Shown here one piece after another: positions 1 through 7,868 of a DNA stretch of 13,646 nt (within the stretch, counting starts at the first letter, position 1; each line of letters begins with the position of its first letter). This stretch comes from Phycisphaerae bacterium (GTDB taxonomy: Bacteria > Planctomycetota > Phycisphaerae > SM23-33), in contig JALHTV010000128.1 in assembly GCA_022866005.1 (NCBI GenBank), positions 1 to 13,646 on the forward strand, in the 5' to 3' direction. The notes below the pieces were generated by a model. That model was not told the origin of the DNA. It did no database searches and saw only the letters and a program-made list of their open reading frames with translations. Made by a program: the position numbers and the translations under genes.

Positions 1-474
1 CTGTCGTCCAAGAAGCGCTACTTGCAGGAGCCCTACACCAAGTCCTACGCGCTGGCATTGACCCAGGATCCCGACGCCCTCGTCCGCGCGGCAGCCGCGA
101 GGGCCCTGGGCCTGGCCGGAGACCCCACCTACCTGCCGCAGCTTGCGGCGGCATTGGAGGATCGTGCTTCGGTCGTGCGGGGTGACGCGGCGTGGGCGCT
201 GGACCGCGTGCCGGGCGACTCGGCCGTCGAGCCGCTGCAAAAGCACGCGATTCAAGATGGCTCCTCCGACGTTCGCGCTGCCTGCTGCCGCGCCCTGGGG
301 CGGTACGGGCTGTCCCAGGTCGGCGCGACGCTGGTGCGCGCGCTGGGCGATGCGGACCTGAATGTGCGGTGGCAGGCGCGGGCGACGCTCTCGGCCCTGA
401 CGGGCGTGGACGTGGGCAACAGGCCTGAAGACTGGTCGCTCCACCTGGAGCATCGGGCCCAGCCCGTCCGGTAG
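1..474 (+). CDS. HEAT-repeat protein, C-terminal part (5' end outside window)
   Basis: The reading frame is open from base 1, so the true start lies upstream of the window; about 157 codons are visible. They contain three to four consecutive HEAT-like (PBS-lyase type) repeats of roughly 31 residues, each with the pattern D-x-x-x-V-R-x-x-A-x-x-A-L. Helix pairs end in DPDALVRAAAARALG, ASVVRGDAAWALD, SSDVRAACCRALG and LNVRWQARATLSALTG. Such repeats form a solenoid that binds proteins or other large partners; no catalytic residues are visible. The stretch after the last repeat (TGVDVGNRPEDW) looks like a short C-terminal cap. The stop codon TAG at 472-474 forms the first three bases of a candidate -10 element for the next gene, 48 bases upstream of it. 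Cellular location cannot be judged without the N-terminus, so a specific function is not assignable. The HEAT assignment itself is firm. Confidence 0.85.
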   Translation: MSSKKRYLQEPYTKSYALALTQDPDALVRAAAARALGLAGDPTYLPQLAAALEDRASVVRGDAAWALDRVPGDSAVEPLQKHAIQDGSSDVRAACCRALGRYGLSQVGATLVRALGDADLNVRWQARATLSALTGVDVGNRPEDWSLHLEHRAQPVR

Positions 475-477
475 AAT
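472..477 (+). promoter_or_regulatory. Candidate -10 element (TAGAAT) before the dehydrogenase gene
   Basis: TAGAAT preceded by CCGG matches the bacterial -10 consensus at five of six positions and lies 45 bases before the proposed ATG at 523. I see no convincing -35 hexamer at 16-18 bases upstream, so the call is weak. Its first three bases are the stop codon of the HEAT gene. The same hexamer occurs before the FHA gene and before mrfB in this window. Confidence 0.3.
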
Positions 478-522
478 CTCCTCACCGGGCGGCCGGGCCG
501 CAGGCGATTGGGAGACGTGCAG

Positions 523-1476
523 ATGTTGGCGCTGGTGTTCGATGGCAAGGTGAGGCTGCGGAGCGACTACCCCGCCCCCAAGGTGGCGCGCGGAGAGGCG
601 CTCGTCGGCGTGCGCGTCGCGGGGGTGTGCAGCACCGACCTGGAGGTGACCAAGGGCTACATGGGCTTTTCCGGCGTCATGGGGCACGAGTTCGTCGGTC
701 AGGTGATCGAGGGCCCCTCTGCCTGGAAGCAGAAGCGCGTGGTCGCGGAGATCAACTGCGTCTGCGGGCGGTGCGACATGTGCCGCTCGGGCCTGTCGAA
801 CCACTGTCGCGACCGCACGGTGATCGGCATCGCGGGACGCGACGGCGTGTTCGCCGAGCAGGTGGCCATCCCGGCGGCCAATCTGCACGAAGTACCCCCC
901 GCCGTCAGCGACGAGCAGGCGGTGTTCGCCGAACCGCTGGCCGCCGCGTATCAGGTGACGCGGCAGGTGAAGTTCCAGCAGTCCGACGCGGTGGTCGTGC
1001 TCGGCGACGGCCGGCTGGGGCAACTCGTCGCCCGCGTCCTGCGGTCGCTCGTGCGGCGGCTGATGCTGGTGGGCAAGCACGCAGCCAAGCTGGAAATGGC
1101 CGAGAAGCAGGGCATCCAGACGGCCGCCGTAGAGGAGTTCGTCCCGCGGGCCGACGCCGACGTCGTGGTAGAGGCCACCGGCTCGCCCCGCGGCTTGGAG
1201 CTGGCCCTGCGCACGGTCCGGCCGCGGGGCGTGATCGTGCTGAAGAGCACGTTCGCCACGAGCGAAGGTCTCAACCTCTCACCGGCGGTGGTCGCGGAGG
1301 TCACGGTCATCGGATCGCGCTGCGGCCCGCTGGAGGTGGCCCTGGGCGCCCTGGCCTCCGGCGAGGTGGACGTCTCGGCCTTGGTCAGTCGGCGCTATCC
1401 GCTCGCCCGGGCCGCGGAGGCTCTGCGCGCGGCGGGCGAGCCGGAAAACGTAAAGGTCCTCATCGATGTCCAATAA
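523..1476 (+). CDS. Zinc-dependent medium-chain dehydrogenase/reductase (alcohol or polyol dehydrogenase-like)
   Basis: This is a 317-residue MDR-superfamily enzyme that should oxidise an alcohol or polyol, or do the reverse, using NAD(P). The N-terminal GroES-like domain carries the catalytic zinc ligands Cys36 (GVCSTDLEV) and His55-Glu56 (GHEFVG), with Glu137 in FAEPLAAAYQ. A structural-zinc lobe follows with Cys81, Cys84, Cys87 and Cys95, plus an extra Cys79. The Rossmann domain has the dinucleotide loop as GDGRLG at 161-166, with Asp where the classic motif often has another small residue, then DVVVEATGSPRGL. The protein is slightly shorter than typical members (about 340-350). The ATG at 523 was chosen because GGGAG at 510-514 lies 8 bases upstream; in-frame TTG 508 and GTG 517 are less likely. 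Its 3' end overlaps the next gene by 11 bases, so the two are probably co-transcribed. Threonine or sorbitol dehydrogenase are possible sub-families; the substrate cannot be read from the sequence. Confidence 0.88.
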   Translation: MLALVFDGKVRLRSDYPAPKVARGEALVGVRVAGVCSTDLEVTKGYMGFSGVMGHEFVGQVIEGPSAWKQKRVVAEINCVCGRCDMCRSGLSNHCRDRTVIGIAGRDGVFAEQVAIPAANLHEVPPAVSDEQAVFAEPLAAAYQVTRQVKFQQSDAVVVLGDGRLGQLVARVLRSLVRRLMLVGKHAAKLEMAEKQGIQTAAVEEFVPRADADVVVEATGSPRGLELALRTVRPRGVIVLKSTFATSEGLNLSPAVVAEVTVIGSRCGPLEVALGALASGEVDVSALVSRRYPLARAAEALRAAGEPENVKVLIDVQ

Positions 1477-2224
1477 GGTCAAAGACCCGTTCTACTTCAC
1501 CGAGCTGCCCAACGGCTGGCAGGTTGGCCGGTTCGCGGCCCTGGACGAACTGGGGGTGACCCACGCCGTCACCACCCGCAACGGCTTCGACGTCGCCGCG
1601 GCAGGCAAGAACCCCAAGGGCGCCGCCATAGCTGTGCAGCAGGCGATGAACCTGTCGGCCGTGGCCTATTGCAGGCAGGTCCACGGCAGGAGAATCGTCG
1701 TCCCTCACAGGGGCGGTCTGGCCGGCCCCGCGGATGGGATGGTGACCGCCGACAGCGCGATGGGTCTGATGGGCCTCGCCGCCGACTGCCCGCTGATCCT
1801 CGCGGCCGATCCGGTCAGCGGCGCGGTGGGCCTGGCCCATGCCTCCTGGCGGGGGACCGTCATGCGGATCACCGCCGAGCTGGTCAGCCAGTTCGTCAGC
1901 CAGTTCCGCGCCGACCCGGCTGACCTGGTCGCCTGCATCTGCCCCTCGGCCGGCCCGTGCTGCTACGAGATCGGCCCGGACGTGCTCCAGTTGGCCTCGG
2001 CCGGTCTGGGGCTGCGGGCCCAGCAGTTCATCGAGAAACGCCAGGCCAAGATCTACCTGGACCTCTGGGCTGCCAACATCGACGAGCTGGTCCAGGCCGG
2101 ATTGGAGCGCCAGAACGTCCACACGGCCGGGCTGTGCACGGTCTGCCGCAACGACCTGTTCCCCAGCCACCGCGCCGAGGGCGAACAGGCCGGGCGCTTC
2201 GTGGCCGTCATCGCCCAGGACTAG
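1466..2224 (+). CDS. pgeF: YfiH/PgeF (LACC1-like) purine nucleoside phosphorylase family protein
   Basis: This 252-residue protein belongs to the DUF152/YfiH family, once called polyphenol oxidase and now known to have zinc-dependent adenosine deaminase and purine nucleoside phosphorylase activities. In some bacteria its members edit a cell-wall precursor (PgeF). The family signatures appear in order: CRQVHG with His73, ADCPL with Cys108, AHASWRG with His125 (the expected metal and active-site triad), PSAGPCCYEIG at 160-170, CTVC at 224-227, and LFPSHRAEG near the C-terminus, where the family usually has F-S-x-R-R-x-x. Length is normal for the family. It overlaps the upstream dehydrogenase by 11 bases. 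An AAAGG stretch (about 1452-1456) at suitable distance serves as a weak ribosome site. It is usually a solitary housekeeping cytoplasmic protein and no peptidoglycan genes are nearby, so the physiological role here remains open. Confidence 0.93.
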   Translation: MSNKVKDPFYFTELPNGWQVGRFAALDELGVTHAVTTRNGFDVAAAGKNPKGAAIAVQQAMNLSAVAYCRQVHGRRIVVPHRGGLAGPADGMVTADSAMGLMGLAADCPLILAADPVSGAVGLAHASWRGTVMRITAELVSQFVSQFRADPADLVACICPSAGPCCYEIGPDVLQLASAGLGLRAQQFIEKRQAKIYLDLWAANIDELVQAGLERQNVHTAGLCTVCRNDLFPSHRAEGEQAGRFVAVIAQD

Positions 2225-2290
2225 CGGGGCAAGGCAACTCAGGAGAACAGCAACTCGTTTCTTCCCAAGAGGTTGCGATCGGCGGCTCGG

Positions 2291-2345
2291 GCGGGTCTCC
2301 CGTGCGTCAAGGCCCTGCCGCACCGGCAAAGATGCAGGCTGCGGC
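2291..2345 (-). repeat. Degenerate double-hairpin intergenic repeat
   Basis: Read on the minus strand, this stretch has two small palindromes in tandem: TGCCG-GTG-CGGCA (2328-2316), then CGGG-AGA-CCCG (2302-2292), about 13 bases apart. The second shares its design with the palindrome at 10489-10509, GC-rich arms around an AGA loop in a GCACGGG context. The minus-strand frame encodes a peptide containing LDARET, close to the HGRDAHAT read from the other copy. I interpret both as members of one dispersed intergenic palindrome family. This copy is decayed. Confidence 0.45.
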
Positions 2346-2406
2346 CCGGCTAGGCACTCCCGCTGGGCCCTTTATCGCGGCAGCGGAGTCCGGGGCGCGT
2401 TTTCGC

Positions 2407-2434
2407 TTGCAGGGCTGTGGGCATGGCATAGAAT
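2407..2434 (+). promoter_or_regulatory. Candidate sigma-70-type promoter for the FHA gene
   Basis: TTGCAG at 2407-2412 and TAGAAT at 2429-2434 are separated by 16 bases. The -10 matches consensus at five of six positions; the -35 keeps only TTG. A transcript starting near 2441 would have a leader of about 64 bases before the ATG at 2505. The rest of the gap 2225-2504 holds the degenerate repeat at 2291-2345 and nothing else I can name. Confidence 0.45.
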
Positions 2435-2504
2435 AGGCACTGTAGGATGTTATCGCCGTCGCTGAGGCGGCCGAGCGAGCACCCACCTGGAGGGCGGGGC
2501 GGCT

Positions 2505-3017
2505 ATGGACGTCAAGCTGGTCATGTTCCGGAACGACGGGCAGCGCAAGGACTTTCCGGTCGTCAGCAGCCCCGTCACGATCGGCCGGGGGGAAGGCTGC
2601 GAGCTGCGGGTGCCCCTGTTGAGTGTGTCGCGCCGCCATTGCCAAATCACCGTCGAGAACGACCAGGTCATCGTCAAGGACCTGGGCTCTTCCAACGGCA
2701 CGTTCGTCAACAATAAGCGCGTCACGGAGCAGCAGCTTCGACCCGGTGACAGGGTGGTGATCGGCCCGGTGATCTTCACCGTCCAGATCGACGGTCAGCC
2801 CGAGGAGATCAGACCGGCCAGGACCAAGGTCCGCAAGCCCGCCCAGGAGGCCCCCGCGGCCGAGACGGTCGGTGTGGGCCAGACGGATGAGGACACCGGC
2901 GCCCCGGTGGCCGGGGAGGAAGAGGTCGACCCGATCGCGGCCTTGGAGGACCTTGTCGCCGAGGCCCTCAAGGAAGAGGAAGAAGAGGAAGGGGACTCCA
3001 CCGCCTCCCGCGCGTGA
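2505..3017 (+). CDS. FHA-domain protein with acidic tail
   Basis: This is a 170-residue cytoplasmic protein with one forkhead-associated domain (about residues 2-96) and no membrane segment. FHA domains bind phosphothreonine peptides and usually serve Ser/Thr-kinase signalling or secretion-system assembly. The key contacts are present: Gly27-Arg28 (TIGRGEGCEL), Ser42-Arg-Arg-His45 and Ser63-Asn64-Gly65-Thr66 (LGSSNGTFVNN). After residue 100 the chain is low-complexity: a basic patch (ARTKVRKPAQEAP), then an acidic stretch with a run of six glutamates near the end. GGAGG at 2489-2493 lies 11 bases before the ATG and is preceded by a candidate promoter. No kinase, phosphatase or secretion gene is adjacent, so the partner is unknown. 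It is convergent with ruvX, with 54 bases between the stop codons; I see no clear terminator there. Confidence 0.9.
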   Translation: MDVKLVMFRNDGQRKDFPVVSSPVTIGRGEGCELRVPLLSVSRRHCQITVENDQVIVKDLGSSNGTFVNNKRVTEQQLRPGDRVVIGPVIFTVQIDGQPEEIRPARTKVRKPAQEAPAAETVGVGQTDEDTGAPVAGEEEVDPIAALEDLVAEALKEEEEEEGDSTASRA

Positions 3018-3071
3018 GTCTGTCTCGATAGCACCCCTCTGCTCGCAGAAGCCCGCTCTTCCGCCACTGCC

Positions 3072-3512
3072 CTACTTCTCGCTGGTCTCCTGCGCGGTGG
3101 GTGGGCCTTGGGCGGCCAGGAAGTCGCCCAGCATGGTCGCGGCGGCGAGGGCGTCTTGGCGGGCCTTCTTTTTGCCCCGCGTCAGGTGCCCCGCCAGGGC
3201 CTGATCGGCGGCAAAGCTGCTCAACCGCTCGTCGAACAAGCGCACGGGCAGGTGCAGCGCGGCGGCGACCTGCTCCGCCATCTGCCGGGCCGCGGCGGCT
3301 TGGGGACCCTCGCTCCCGTCCATGTTGACTGGCAGCCCGACCACGATGCCCTCGCCGCGGTACTGCCGCGCCAGCTCACCGATCCGCCGGAGGGCCTGCT
3401 CCTGCGGGGCGGCGGGGATGACCTCCAGGGGCGTGGCGATCTTGCTGGCCGTGTCTCCGACGGCCACGCCGATGCGCTTGGCGCCGTGATCTATGCCCAG
3501 CCAGCTAGACAT
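3072..3512 (-). CDS. ruvX: Putative pre-16S rRNA nuclease / Holliday junction resolvase-like RuvX (YqgF)
   Basis: The product (146 residues) has the RNase H-fold YqgF signatures: GIDHGAKRIGVAVG with Asp8, GLPVNMDG at 59-66, DERLSS at 94-99 and a final acidic Asp120 in DALAAATML. YqgF is an essential nuclease in Escherichia coli that matures the 5' end of 16S rRNA; the Holliday-junction role is by homology. Two in-frame ATGs compete, at 3512 and 3518. I prefer 3512 (MSSWLGID) because the outer ATG at 3518 is partly built from the end base pairs of an inverted repeat that fills the upstream gap. Neither has a visible Shine-Dalgarno. The upstream gene on the same strand is the guanylyltransferase, whose stop is about 100 bases away across the repeat. 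The C-terminal tail (GPPTAQETSEK) is unremarkable. Identification is secure; only the start is uncertain. Confidence 0.93.
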   Translation of the reverse strand: MSSWLGIDHGAKRIGVAVGDTASKIATPLEVIPAAPQEQALRRIGELARQYRGEGIVVGLPVNMDGSEGPQAAAARQMAEQVAAALHLPVRLFDERLSSFAADQALAGHLTRGKKKARQDALAAATMLGDFLAAQGPPTAQETSEK

Positions 3513-3516
3513 ACGC

Positions 3517-3610
3517 ATTGCGGATTGAGGATTGCGGAATGCGGATTCTCTCGATTTCAGATCTCAAACTGCTCCCGCGGATCCCCGCTCCCTGCTGTTC
3601 AATCCGCAAT
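3517..3610. repeat. Intergenic inverted repeat built of ATTGCGGATT-type units
   Basis: A perfect 12-bp inverted repeat (ATTGCGGATTGA at 3517-3528, its complement at 3599-3610) encloses 70 bases. The left side continues with two more related units (GGATTGCGG, ATGCGGATTC). The element fills the gap between the guanylyltransferase stop (3612) and the ruvX start almost exactly. It shares GATTTCAGAT (3553-3562) with the similar element at 12932-13050. No ORF or transposase is inside. Confidence 0.75.
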
Positions 3611-3611
3611 T

Positions 3612-4685
3612 CTAGAGGTATTTCTGTCCGTACTTCTTCCGGATCAGCTCGACCAGCTCTTTGAGCCGCTGGGAGTCGGACTTGTTGCACACCAGCGTGG
3701 CATCGGGGGAGTGCACCACGATGCAGTCGTCGATGCCCACCATGGCCAGCAGATGGTCGTCTTCGGTGACGATGACGTTGCGGAAGCTGTCGAGGATGGC
3801 GGTGTTCTGGGCGACGACGGCGTTGCCGGCCTCGTCCATGTCGACGATGTTCTCCACCGCCGGCCAGGAGCCGACGTCCAGCCAGTCGCACTTCAGCTCC
3901 ACCATGAGCACCCTGGGCGCTTTCTCCATCACCGCAAAGTCGATGCTGATCTTCTCCAATTGCGGATACACCTCGCGGAGGATCGGAGCATAGTCCCTGC
4001 CCTCGGCGGCGGCGGTGCAGACGGCGGCGAGTTTCTCCATCGAATTGGGCAGGTAGCGCGTCAGAGCGTCGCGGACGGTCGCGATCTTCCAGACGAACAT
4101 GCCGCTGTTCCAGTAGTGTTCCCCGCTCTCGACGTAGCGCCGGGCGGTGTGGCGGTCGGGCTTCTCCTTGAAGCCCACCACCTGGCGGACCCCGTCGGCG
4201 ACGGTCTGGCTGCAATGGATATAGCCCAGGCCCGTGTGCGGCCAGGTGGGCCGGATGCCGAAGGTCACCAGGGCGTCGGGGTGCTGCTCGGCCGACTCGC
4301 ACGCCGTCCGCACCGCCTGGACGAACACGCTGGTGGGCCGGATGACGTGGTCGGCGGTGAACACGGCCATGGTCGCATCGGCGTCGCGGGCGGCCAGGAG
4401 CTGGGCGGCCAGGGCGATGGCGTTGGCGGTGTCGCGCCCCACCGGCTCCCCGACGACGTTCTGCCGCGGCAGTTGCGGCAGGGCTGAGGCGATCTGCTCG
4501 GTGTACTCGGCGCTGGTGACGATCAGGATGTTGGCGTACTCGAACAGACCGCTGAGGCGCTCCACGGCCAGGTCCAACAGGTTCCTCCCGTGGATCAGCG
4601 GTAGAAGCTGTTTGGGGCGGTTGGATCGGCTCAGCGGCCACAGCCGCGTCCCGGCCCCGCCGGCCATGATGACGGCATGACGCAT
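3612..4685 (-). CDS. manC: Mannose-1-phosphate guanylyltransferase (GDP-mannose pyrophosphorylase)
   Basis: The enzyme makes GDP-mannose from mannose-1-phosphate and GTP, feeding glycan, capsule or exopolysaccharide synthesis in the cytoplasm. The nucleotidyltransferase signature GGAGTRLWPLSR starts at residue 9 and continues to the PKQ at 24-26. Later come VFTADHVI (metal-binding Asp region), GFKEKPD, WNSGMFVWK and CDWLDVGSW. At 357 residues it is the short, monofunctional form; the C-terminal phosphomannose isomerase cupin of the two-domain ManC type is absent. The ATG at 4685 is preceded by GGGAGAG about 8 bases upstream, a good ribosome site. A longer frame starting at 4733 lacks such a site. 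UvrA lies 161 bases upstream on the same strand. I see no convincing promoter or terminator in that gap, so co-transcription is undecided. No other sugar-nucleotide genes are nearby. Confidence 0.93.
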   Translation of the reverse strand: MRHAVIMAGGAGTRLWPLSRSNRPKQLLPLIHGRNLLDLAVERLSGLFEYANILIVTSAEYTEQIASALPQLPRQNVVGEPVGRDTANAIALAAQLLAARDADATMAVFTADHVIRPTSVFVQAVRTACESAEQHPDALVTFGIRPTWPHTGLGYIHCSQTVADGVRQVVGFKEKPDRHTARRYVESGEHYWNSGMFVWKIATVRDALTRYLPNSMEKLAAVCTAAAEGRDYAPILREVYPQLEKISIDFAVMEKAPRVLMVELKCDWLDVGSWPAVENIVDMDEAGNAVVAQNTAILDSFRNVIVTEDDHLLAMVGIDDCIVVHSPDATLVCNKSDSQRLKELVELIRKKYGQKYL

Positions 4686-4846
4686 CGCTGCTCTCCCAGC
4701 ACGTCGCCGGTGCGGTGACCCACCCTCGATCACCGCCGCGACAGGGTCCGTCTTTTACCGCGGCGCGGGCGACTTTTCCAGCACCGCCCCTGCAAAATCA
4801 TCGGCATCGGCCCGCTGAGGGCATGACCCTTCCCCCGCCGGCGGCG

Positions 4847-7828
4847 TCAGTGGCCGCGGCGGTTGCCTGCCCCGGCCAGGCGCGTGGCCAGGAACTGCCC
4901 GGTGTACGAGTCCGCCACCGCGGCGATATGCTCGGGCGTGCCCTCGGCCACGATCGTGCCGCCGGCGTCGCCGCCACCGGGGCCCAGGTCGATCACCCAG
5001 TCGGCGCCCTTGATCACGTCGAGGTTGTGCTCGATGACCACCACCGTGTTGCCCATGTCGGCCAGGCGGTTGAGCACGTTCAGTAGGTTCTGGATGTCGG
5101 CAAAGTGCAGGCCCGTGGTGGGCTCGTCCAGCACGTAGAGGGTCTGGCCGGTGGCGGTCTTGCCCAGCTCGCCGGCCAGCTTCACCCGCTGGGCCTCACC
5201 GCCCGACAGCGTCGTGGAGCTCTGCCCCAGCTCCAGGTACCCCAGCCCCACGTCGGCCAGGGCCTTGATGAGCTGGCGGATCTTGGGGAAGTTCTCGAAG
5301 AACGCCAGCGCCTCCTCCACCCGCATGGCCAGGATGTCGGCGACGTTCTTGCCGCGGTAGCGCACCTCCAGCGTCTCGCGGTTGTAGCGGCTGCCCTTGC
5401 ACTCCTGGCAGGTCACGTAGACGTCCGGCAGGAAGTGCATCTCGATGCGCTTGGTGCCCTGGCCCTGGCAGGCCTCGCACCGCCCCCCGCGGACGTTGAA
5501 GCTGAAGCGCCCGGCCTTGTACCCGCGGATCTTGGCCTCGCGCGTCTTGGCGAAGACCTGGCGGATGAGGTCGAACACGCCGGTGTAGGTGGCTGGGTTG
5601 GACCGCGGCGTCCGGCCGATGGGCGACTGGTCGATCTCGATGACCTTGTCCACCTTGCCGACGCCCAGGATCTTCTCGAACTCACCCGGCTTCTCGCGCG
5701 AACTGGTGATCCGCCGCCGCAGCGCCCGCAGCAGCGTGAGGTTCACCAGCGTGCTCTTGCCGCTGCCGCTGACCCCCGTGACGCAGATGATCCCGCCCAG
5801 CGGGAACCGCACGCGAAGGTCCTTGAGGTTGTTCTCGCGGCACCCGCGAAGCTCCACCGCCCGCGACGGGGTCACCGCCCGCCGCCGCCGCGGGGTCTCG
5901 ATCCGCAGCTCCCCGGCCAGGTACTTGCCCGTCAGCGACTCCTCAGCCGCACAGATGTCCTGGACCGACCCCTGGGCCACGATCCGCCCGCCGTGGCGCC
6001 CGGCGCCCGGGCCCATGTCCAGGATCCAATCGGCGCTGCGGATGGTCTGCTCGTCGTGCTCGACGACCACGACCGTGTTGCCCATGTCCCTCAGGTGCCG
6101 CAGGGTGCGGATCAGCCGCTGGTTGTCGCGCTGGTGCAGGCCGATGGTCGGCTCGTCCAGCACGTAGCAGACGCCCACCAGCCCGCTGCCGACCTGGGTG
6201 GCCAGGCGAATCCGCTGGGCCTCACCGCCCGACAGGCTCGCGGAGGTGCGGTCCAGCGTGATGTAGTCCAGCCCCACGTCGGTGAGGAACCGCAGGCGGT
6301 GGCGGATCTCGCGGACGATCGTCTCGGCGATCTGCGTTCTCTCGGCGTCCAGGTGCAGCTCATCCAGGAACTCCAGCGCCCCACCGATGGTCATCTGCGT
6401 CACCTGGTGGACGTTCCGCTCCGCCACCAGCACCGCCATCGACGCGGGCCTCAGGCGCGATCCCTTGCAGCTGCGGCACGGCTGCTCGCTGAGATACCCG
6501 TGCAGCCGGGCCTTGACGAACTCGCTGTCGGTCTTCTTCCACCGCCGCGTGAGGTTGGGGATCACGCCCTCCCAGTCGCCGTTATCCCCGTGCATCAGGA
6601 CCTTGCGGACGTCGGGAGAGATGTCCGAGTACGGCACATCCGACGAGAGGCTGTGCATCCGGCAGAACTGGCGGAGCAGGCGGTTGTAGAGGATGTTCAT
6701 CCGCTTGCCGCCGTGCCGCCAGGCGTCGATGGCGCCGCCCGACAGCGACAGCGACGGGTCCGGCACGATCAAATCCGGGTCGAACTCCAGGAGGGTCCCC
6801 AGCCCGTCGCAACTGTCGCAGGCCCCGTAGGGGGAGTTGAAGCTGAACATCCGCGGTGACAGCTCCGGCAGGTTCACCTGGGGATGCCGCGGGCAGGCGT
6901 AGGTGGCGCTGAAGATCCAATCCCGCCAGTGCTCGTAGTGCCCCGCGTTGTCAGGTGCTGCGGGGGCGGGCGGGCTGCCCTCCTGCGGCTCGTAGGTGAT
7001 GGTCACCAGCCCCCCCGACAGCTTCAGGGCCGTCTCGATGCTGTCGGTCAGGCGGATGCGGGCGGTGTCCTTCAGCACCAGCCGGTCGACCACCACCTCG
7101 ATCGTGTGCTTGCGCTGCTTATCCAGCGGCGGGACGGCCTTGAGGTCGTAGACGCCCCCGTCCACGCGCACGCGGACGAACCCCTCGCGCTGCACCGCCC
7201 GCAGCGGTTCGGCGTGCTGGCCCTTCTGGCCGCGGATGATGGGCGACAGCACCATGAACCGCGTGCCCTCGCTCAGCGTGTAGATTGCATCGACCATCTG
7301 GTTGACGGTCTGCGAGGTGATCGGCTGCCCGCAGATCCAACAGTGCGGCCGGCCCACCCGCGCGAAGAGCAGCCGCAGGTAGTCGTAGATCTCCGTGGTC
7401 GTCGCGACCGTGGACCGGGGGTTGTGGGCCCCCCGGCGCTGCTCGATGGCCACCGTGGGCGGCAGGCCCTCGATGTGCTCCACGTCCGGCTTGGAGAGCT
7501 GCTCCAGGAACTGACGCGCGTAGGCCGAGAGGCTCTCGACGTACTTGCGCTGGCCTTCGGCGTAGACCGTGTCGAAGGCCAGCGAGCTCTTGCCCGAGCC
7601 GCTCAGGCCGGTGATGACCACCAGCTTGTCGCGGGGGATGCGGACGTCGATGTTCTGGAGGTTGTGCTCCTTGGCCCCCAGGATGACGATCTCGTGCCTG
7701 GGGGTCGTCGGTTCGGCCGGGCGGACCGATTCGGCCGCGGGACCGGCAGGCGGCTTCTTGCGAGGCTGGGGAGCCGCCACCTGCGGGCCGTTGCCGCTGT
7801 TGGGGGATGTCCTACCGTTCTTTCCCAT
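4847..7828 (-). CDS. uvrA: Excinuclease ABC subunit A (UvrA)
   Basis: UvrA is the damage-recognition ATPase of nucleotide excision repair, acting as a dimer with UvrB. All landmarks are present: Walker A GLSGSGKSS (74-82), CWIC insertion Cys pair, signature LSGGEAQR (532), second Walker A GVSGSGKST (685-693), zinc module Cys784/787/807/810, signature LSGGEAQR (874) and DEPTTGLH (901). The first zinc module reads Cys312, His315, Cys337, Cys340, with His in place of the second Cys. At 993 residues it is longer than usual (about 940) because of a Pro/Ala-rich N-terminal extension of about 43 residues. The ATG at 7828 was chosen because a TATACT -10 element lies only 17 bases before it, inside any longer frame (TTG 7864). 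It has no Shine-Dalgarno, implying a very short leader. The STAS gene is 119 bases upstream; uvrB and uvrC are not in the window. Confidence 0.98.
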   Translation of the reverse strand: MGKNGRTSPNSGNGPQVAAPQPRKKPPAGPAAESVRPAEPTTPRHEIVILGAKEHNLQNIDVRIPRDKLVVITGLSGSGKSSLAFDTVYAEGQRKYVESLSAYARQFLEQLSKPDVEHIEGLPPTVAIEQRRGAHNPRSTVATTTEIYDYLRLLFARVGRPHCWICGQPITSQTVNQMVDAIYTLSEGTRFMVLSPIIRGQKGQHAEPLRAVQREGFVRVRVDGGVYDLKAVPPLDKQRKHTIEVVVDRLVLKDTARIRLTDSIETALKLSGGLVTITYEPQEGSPPAPAAPDNAGHYEHWRDWIFSATYACPRHPQVNLPELSPRMFSFNSPYGACDSCDGLGTLLEFDPDLIVPDPSLSLSGGAIDAWRHGGKRMNILYNRLLRQFCRMHSLSSDVPYSDISPDVRKVLMHGDNGDWEGVIPNLTRRWKKTDSEFVKARLHGYLSEQPCRSCKGSRLRPASMAVLVAERNVHQVTQMTIGGALEFLDELHLDAERTQIAETIVREIRHRLRFLTDVGLDYITLDRTSASLSGGEAQRIRLATQVGSGLVGVCYVLDEPTIGLHQRDNQRLIRTLRHLRDMGNTVVVVEHDEQTIRSADWILDMGPGAGRHGGRIVAQGSVQDICAAEESLTGKYLAGELRIETPRRRRAVTPSRAVELRGCRENNLKDLRVRFPLGGIICVTGVSGSGKSTLVNLTLLRALRRRITSSREKPGEFEKILGVGKVDKVIEIDQSPIGRTPRSNPATYTGVFDLIRQVFAKTREAKIRGYKAGRFSFNVRGGRCEACQGQGTKRIEMHFLPDVYVTCQECKGSRYNRETLEVRYRGKNVADILAMRVEEALAFFENFPKIRQLIKALADVGLGYLELGQSSTTLSGGEAQRVKLAGELGKTATGQTLYVLDEPTTGLHFADIQNLLNVLNRLADMGNTVVVIEHNLDVIKGADWVIDLGPGGGDAGGTIVAEGTPEHIAAVADSYTGQFLATRLAGAGNRRGH

Positions 7829-7845
7829 GGGTAGACGAACCCAGC

Positions 7846-7851
7846 AGTATA
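7846..7851 (-). promoter_or_regulatory. Candidate -10 element of uvrA (TATACT, extended TGG)
   Basis: On the minus strand TATACT is preceded by GTGG and matches the -10 consensus at five of six positions. Transcription would begin about 11 bases before the uvrA ATG at 7828. The position expected for a -35 is C-rich and poor. It overlaps the inner arm of an inverted repeat at 7869-7889, which could be an operator. Confidence 0.5.
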
Positions 7852-7868
7852 CCACGCCCGGCAAGTGC

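Noticed and set aside
1460..2329. Leftward frame opposite the YfiH-family gene
   Set aside because: It is a shadow of a conserved gene; only its first residues, from the palindrome repeat, were informative.
2316..2350. Cyclic-di-GMP (GEMM) riboswitch, suggested by GGCAAAG and a following GGCCCGGCTAGG
   Set aside because: The first conserved half (GGCAAACC with a GNRA tetraloop) is missing, the candidate FHA promoter lies downstream of it, and the stretch is better explained as a decayed palindrome repeat.
3108..4487. Rightward frame across ruvX and the guanylyltransferase gene
   Set aside because: It is antisense to two conserved genes and runs through the intergenic repeat; the translation is compositional only.
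5105..6859. Long rightward open frame of over 580 codons opposite uvrA
   Set aside because: It lies wholly antisense to a clearly conserved uvrA. Its translation is a low-complexity His/Arg/Gln/Ala-rich product with no domain, a common by-product of GC-rich codon use.
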